This document shows, piece after piece, positions 36,858 to 38,282 of a DNA stretch of 38,282 nucleotides. Position 1 is the stretch's first letter, and each line of letters begins with the position of its first letter. This DNA is from Candidatus Methanoperedens sp. (GTDB lineage Archaea; Halobacteriota; Methanosarcinia; Methanosarcinales; Methanoperedenaceae). Where the stretch lies: NCBI GenBank assembly GCA_012026835.1, contig VEPN01000028.1:1-38282 (forward strand), written 5' to 3'. The position numbers were made by a program, and so were the translations under genes. The notes beneath the pieces are model-generated. The model had not been told where the DNA came from, did not search any database, and saw nothing but the letters and a program-made list of their open reading frames with translations.

Positions 36858-38282
36858 ATGAATGAGCTTAGAAAAATATTAACAGAGAGAGGTCCGATAA
36901 AAAAAGTCGGTGTCATAGGCATGGGTTATGTGGGAATACCTGCCGCCGTACTATTTGCAGAACAATTCGATTATGTCTGGGGATTCCAGCGCGATTCACC
37001 AAGTTCTGGTCATAAAATAAAAATGCTGAACGAGGGACAGAGCCCGCTAAAAGGGGAAGAACCTGGTCTTGAAGAACTGATTAAAAAAGTAAGGACAGAA
37101 GGGAAATTCGAAAGCACATCAGATTTCTCAAAAATACGCGAAGTGGATGCGGTCACACTGGCGATACAAACGCCTTTTAAGGATAATGTGAGTCTTGAGC
37201 CGGATTTTGGCGCGCTTGAGGAAGGCATCAGGCAGATAGGGAAGAATCTTGAGAGAGGAGTGCTTGTGGTGCTTGAATCCACGATCACGCCAGGAACGAC
37301 CAGGGGTTTTGCTGCTGACATCCTGAATAATGAATCAGGGCTTGTGGCTGGTAAGGATTTCGCACTTGCGCATGCCCCTGAGAGGGTGATGGTGGGAAGA
37401 CTCCTTCGGAACATTCAGGAACATGACAGGATTGTGGGCGGGATAAATGCGGAAAGCACAGAACGCGCCGTTGAACTGTACACGCCGGTGCTTACAAAAG
37501 GTAAAATAATCGCTATGGACTCAACAGCCGCAGAGGTGACAAAGACGGCGGAGAACACTTTCAGGGATTTGCAGATAGCTGCGGTCAATGAACTTGCCTT
37601 ATATTGCGAGGCGATGAGGATTAACGTGTATGATGTGAGGGCGGGCATCGACAGCCTGAAAGGCGAGGGAATAACTAGGGCGATCCTTTATCCGGGCGCA
37701 GGAGTGGGCGGCCACTGCCTGACAAAGGATACTTACCATCTTGAGAGAGGTGCAAGGATAGCGGGCATGGGCCTTGATTATCCTGAGAACGCAGATTCCC
37801 TTTATGTCCTTGCAAGGAAGATCAACGATTTCATGCCCCTCCATATGTACAACCTCACGAAGGAAGGCCTTGAGAGGGCAGGGAAGAAAGTCAGGGGCGC
37901 AAAGGTGGCGATACTTGGCTGGGCATTCATTAACAATTCTGACGACACAAGAAACACGCCTGCTGAGCCGTATTATAACATGCTTCTTAAAAATGGCGCG
38001 AAGGCAAGCATCCACGACCCGTATGTTTTCGAATATGGTAGCCTTAAAATATCGCAAGACCTTGATGGGTGCATGAAAGGGGCTGACGCAGTGGTAATCT
38101 TTACCGGGCACAGCCAGTACAAAGGTCTTAAGGCCGGCGTGATGAAGAAGCTGGCGGGGTCAGGGCGCCCTGTTATTATTGATGGCAGGAATATGGTAGA
38201 TGCGGATGCTTTCATTAAGGAAGGGTTTGTTTACAAAGGGATAGGGAGGGGGGATAAGAATTATCATGAGGTGGTGGGGTAG
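36858..38282 (+). CDS. Nucleotide-sugar dehydrogenase (UDP-N-acetyl-D-mannosaminuronate dehydrogenase-like)
   Basis: A 474-residue member of the UDP-glucose/UDP-ManNAc dehydrogenase family, oxidising the sugar 6-hydroxyl to a carboxylate with two NAD molecules to make uronic acids for cell-surface glycans. The Rossmann motif VGVIGMGYVGIPAAVL begins near residue 17. VLESTITPGTTRG and HAPERVMVG are conserved, the catalytic cysteine is C287 in GAGVGGHCLTKDTYHL, and the C-terminal UDP-binding domain has AILGWAFINNSDDTRNTPAEP. The frame runs up to an ATG at 36831, but that codon directly abuts the TATA box, so 36858 is preferred. The stop codon is the last three bases of the window, so the gene is complete. 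Confidence 0.93.
   Translation: MNELRKILTERGPIKKVGVIGMGYVGIPAAVLFAEQFDYVWGFQRDSPSSGHKIKMLNEGQSPLKGEEPGLEELIKKVRTEGKFESTSDFSKIREVDAVTLAIQTPFKDNVSLEPDFGALEEGIRQIGKNLERGVLVVLESTITPGTTRGFAADILNNESGLVAGKDFALAHAPERVMVGRLLRNIQEHDRIVGGINAESTERAVELYTPVLTKGKIIAMDSTAAEVTKTAENTFRDLQIAAVNELALYCEAMRINVYDVRAGIDSLKGEGITRAILYPGAGVGGHCLTKDTYHLERGARIAGMGLDYPENADSLYVLARKINDFMPLHMYNLTKEGLERAGKKVRGAKVAILGWAFINNSDDTRNTPAEPYYNMLLKNGAKASIHDPYVFEYGSLKISQDLDGCMKGADAVVIFTGHSQYKGLKAGVMKKLAGSGRPVIIDGRNMVDADAFIKEGFVYKGIGRGDKNYHEVVG

Overview
The window looks like an archaeal chromosome, most likely a methanogen- or ANME-related euryarchaeon of the Methanosarcinales type (for example a Methanoperedens-like lineage). This is inference. 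It rests on a Hel308 helicase, a paired RPA-like single-strand-binding operon with an archaeal zinc finger, an archaeal-style topoisomerase IA, a cis-prenyltransferase, a stomatin/NfeD pair, PGF-pre-PGF and Ig-repeat surface proteins, a tRNA with no encoded CCA, and TATA boxes about 25 bases ahead of many genes. Most flanking genes have moderate GC content. The block from about 7.8 to 15.1 kb is visibly much richer in A and T.

Layout: 1-460 holds a small winged-helix-like protein at the left edge. From 462 to 5816, on the minus strand, lie a flavin reductase, UvrA, a PhzF-family isomerase and malate dehydrogenase. A tRNA-Arg(GCG) follows on the minus strand, then a plus-strand RPA operon (6237-7780) that ends in a hairpin/T-run.

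The centrepiece is a plus-strand accessory island at 7.9-16.7 kb. It carries a complete type I Wadjet-like system: JetA (kleisin, DUF3375-like), JetB (MukE-like, DUF4194-like), JetC (SMC ATPase) and JetD (Toprim nuclease). The stop of jetD overlaps the start of an MntA/HepT-type nucleotidyltransferase-HEPN pair. A second nucleotidyltransferase, a 44-codon ORF and a class II Fic protein follow at 6-7 base gaps or short overlaps. The island therefore reads as one long, tightly packed operon combining a plasmid-cleaving SMC system with toxin-antitoxin-like and AMP-transferase-like modules. It ends in a triple 12-bp repeat next to hisD.

To the right of the island are hisD (minus), a long HD-domain phosphohydrolase (plus), a probable 33-residue single-pass membrane microprotein (plus), and then a long minus-strand stretch: stomatin/NfeD, a small membrane protein, a Kup-type potassium transporter with a cytoplasmic sulfite-oxidase-fold protein, and Hel308 followed by undecaprenyl/polyprenyl diphosphate synthase. 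Two secreted proteins come next: a 912-residue Ig-repeat protein with a CX4CH heme-like motif just after its signal peptide, and a PGF-pre-PGF protein with a C-terminal membrane anchor. Topoisomerase IA (plus), a TusA-like protein overlapping a MoeA-molybdate-binding-domain fusion (minus), and a nucleotide-sugar dehydrogenase (plus) close the window.

Functionally, housekeeping replication and repair genes (uvrA, RPA, hel308, topA) and central metabolism (mdh, hisD) surround the defence island. Molybdenum-related genes appear twice: the sulfite-oxidase-fold enzyme, and MoeA with TusA.
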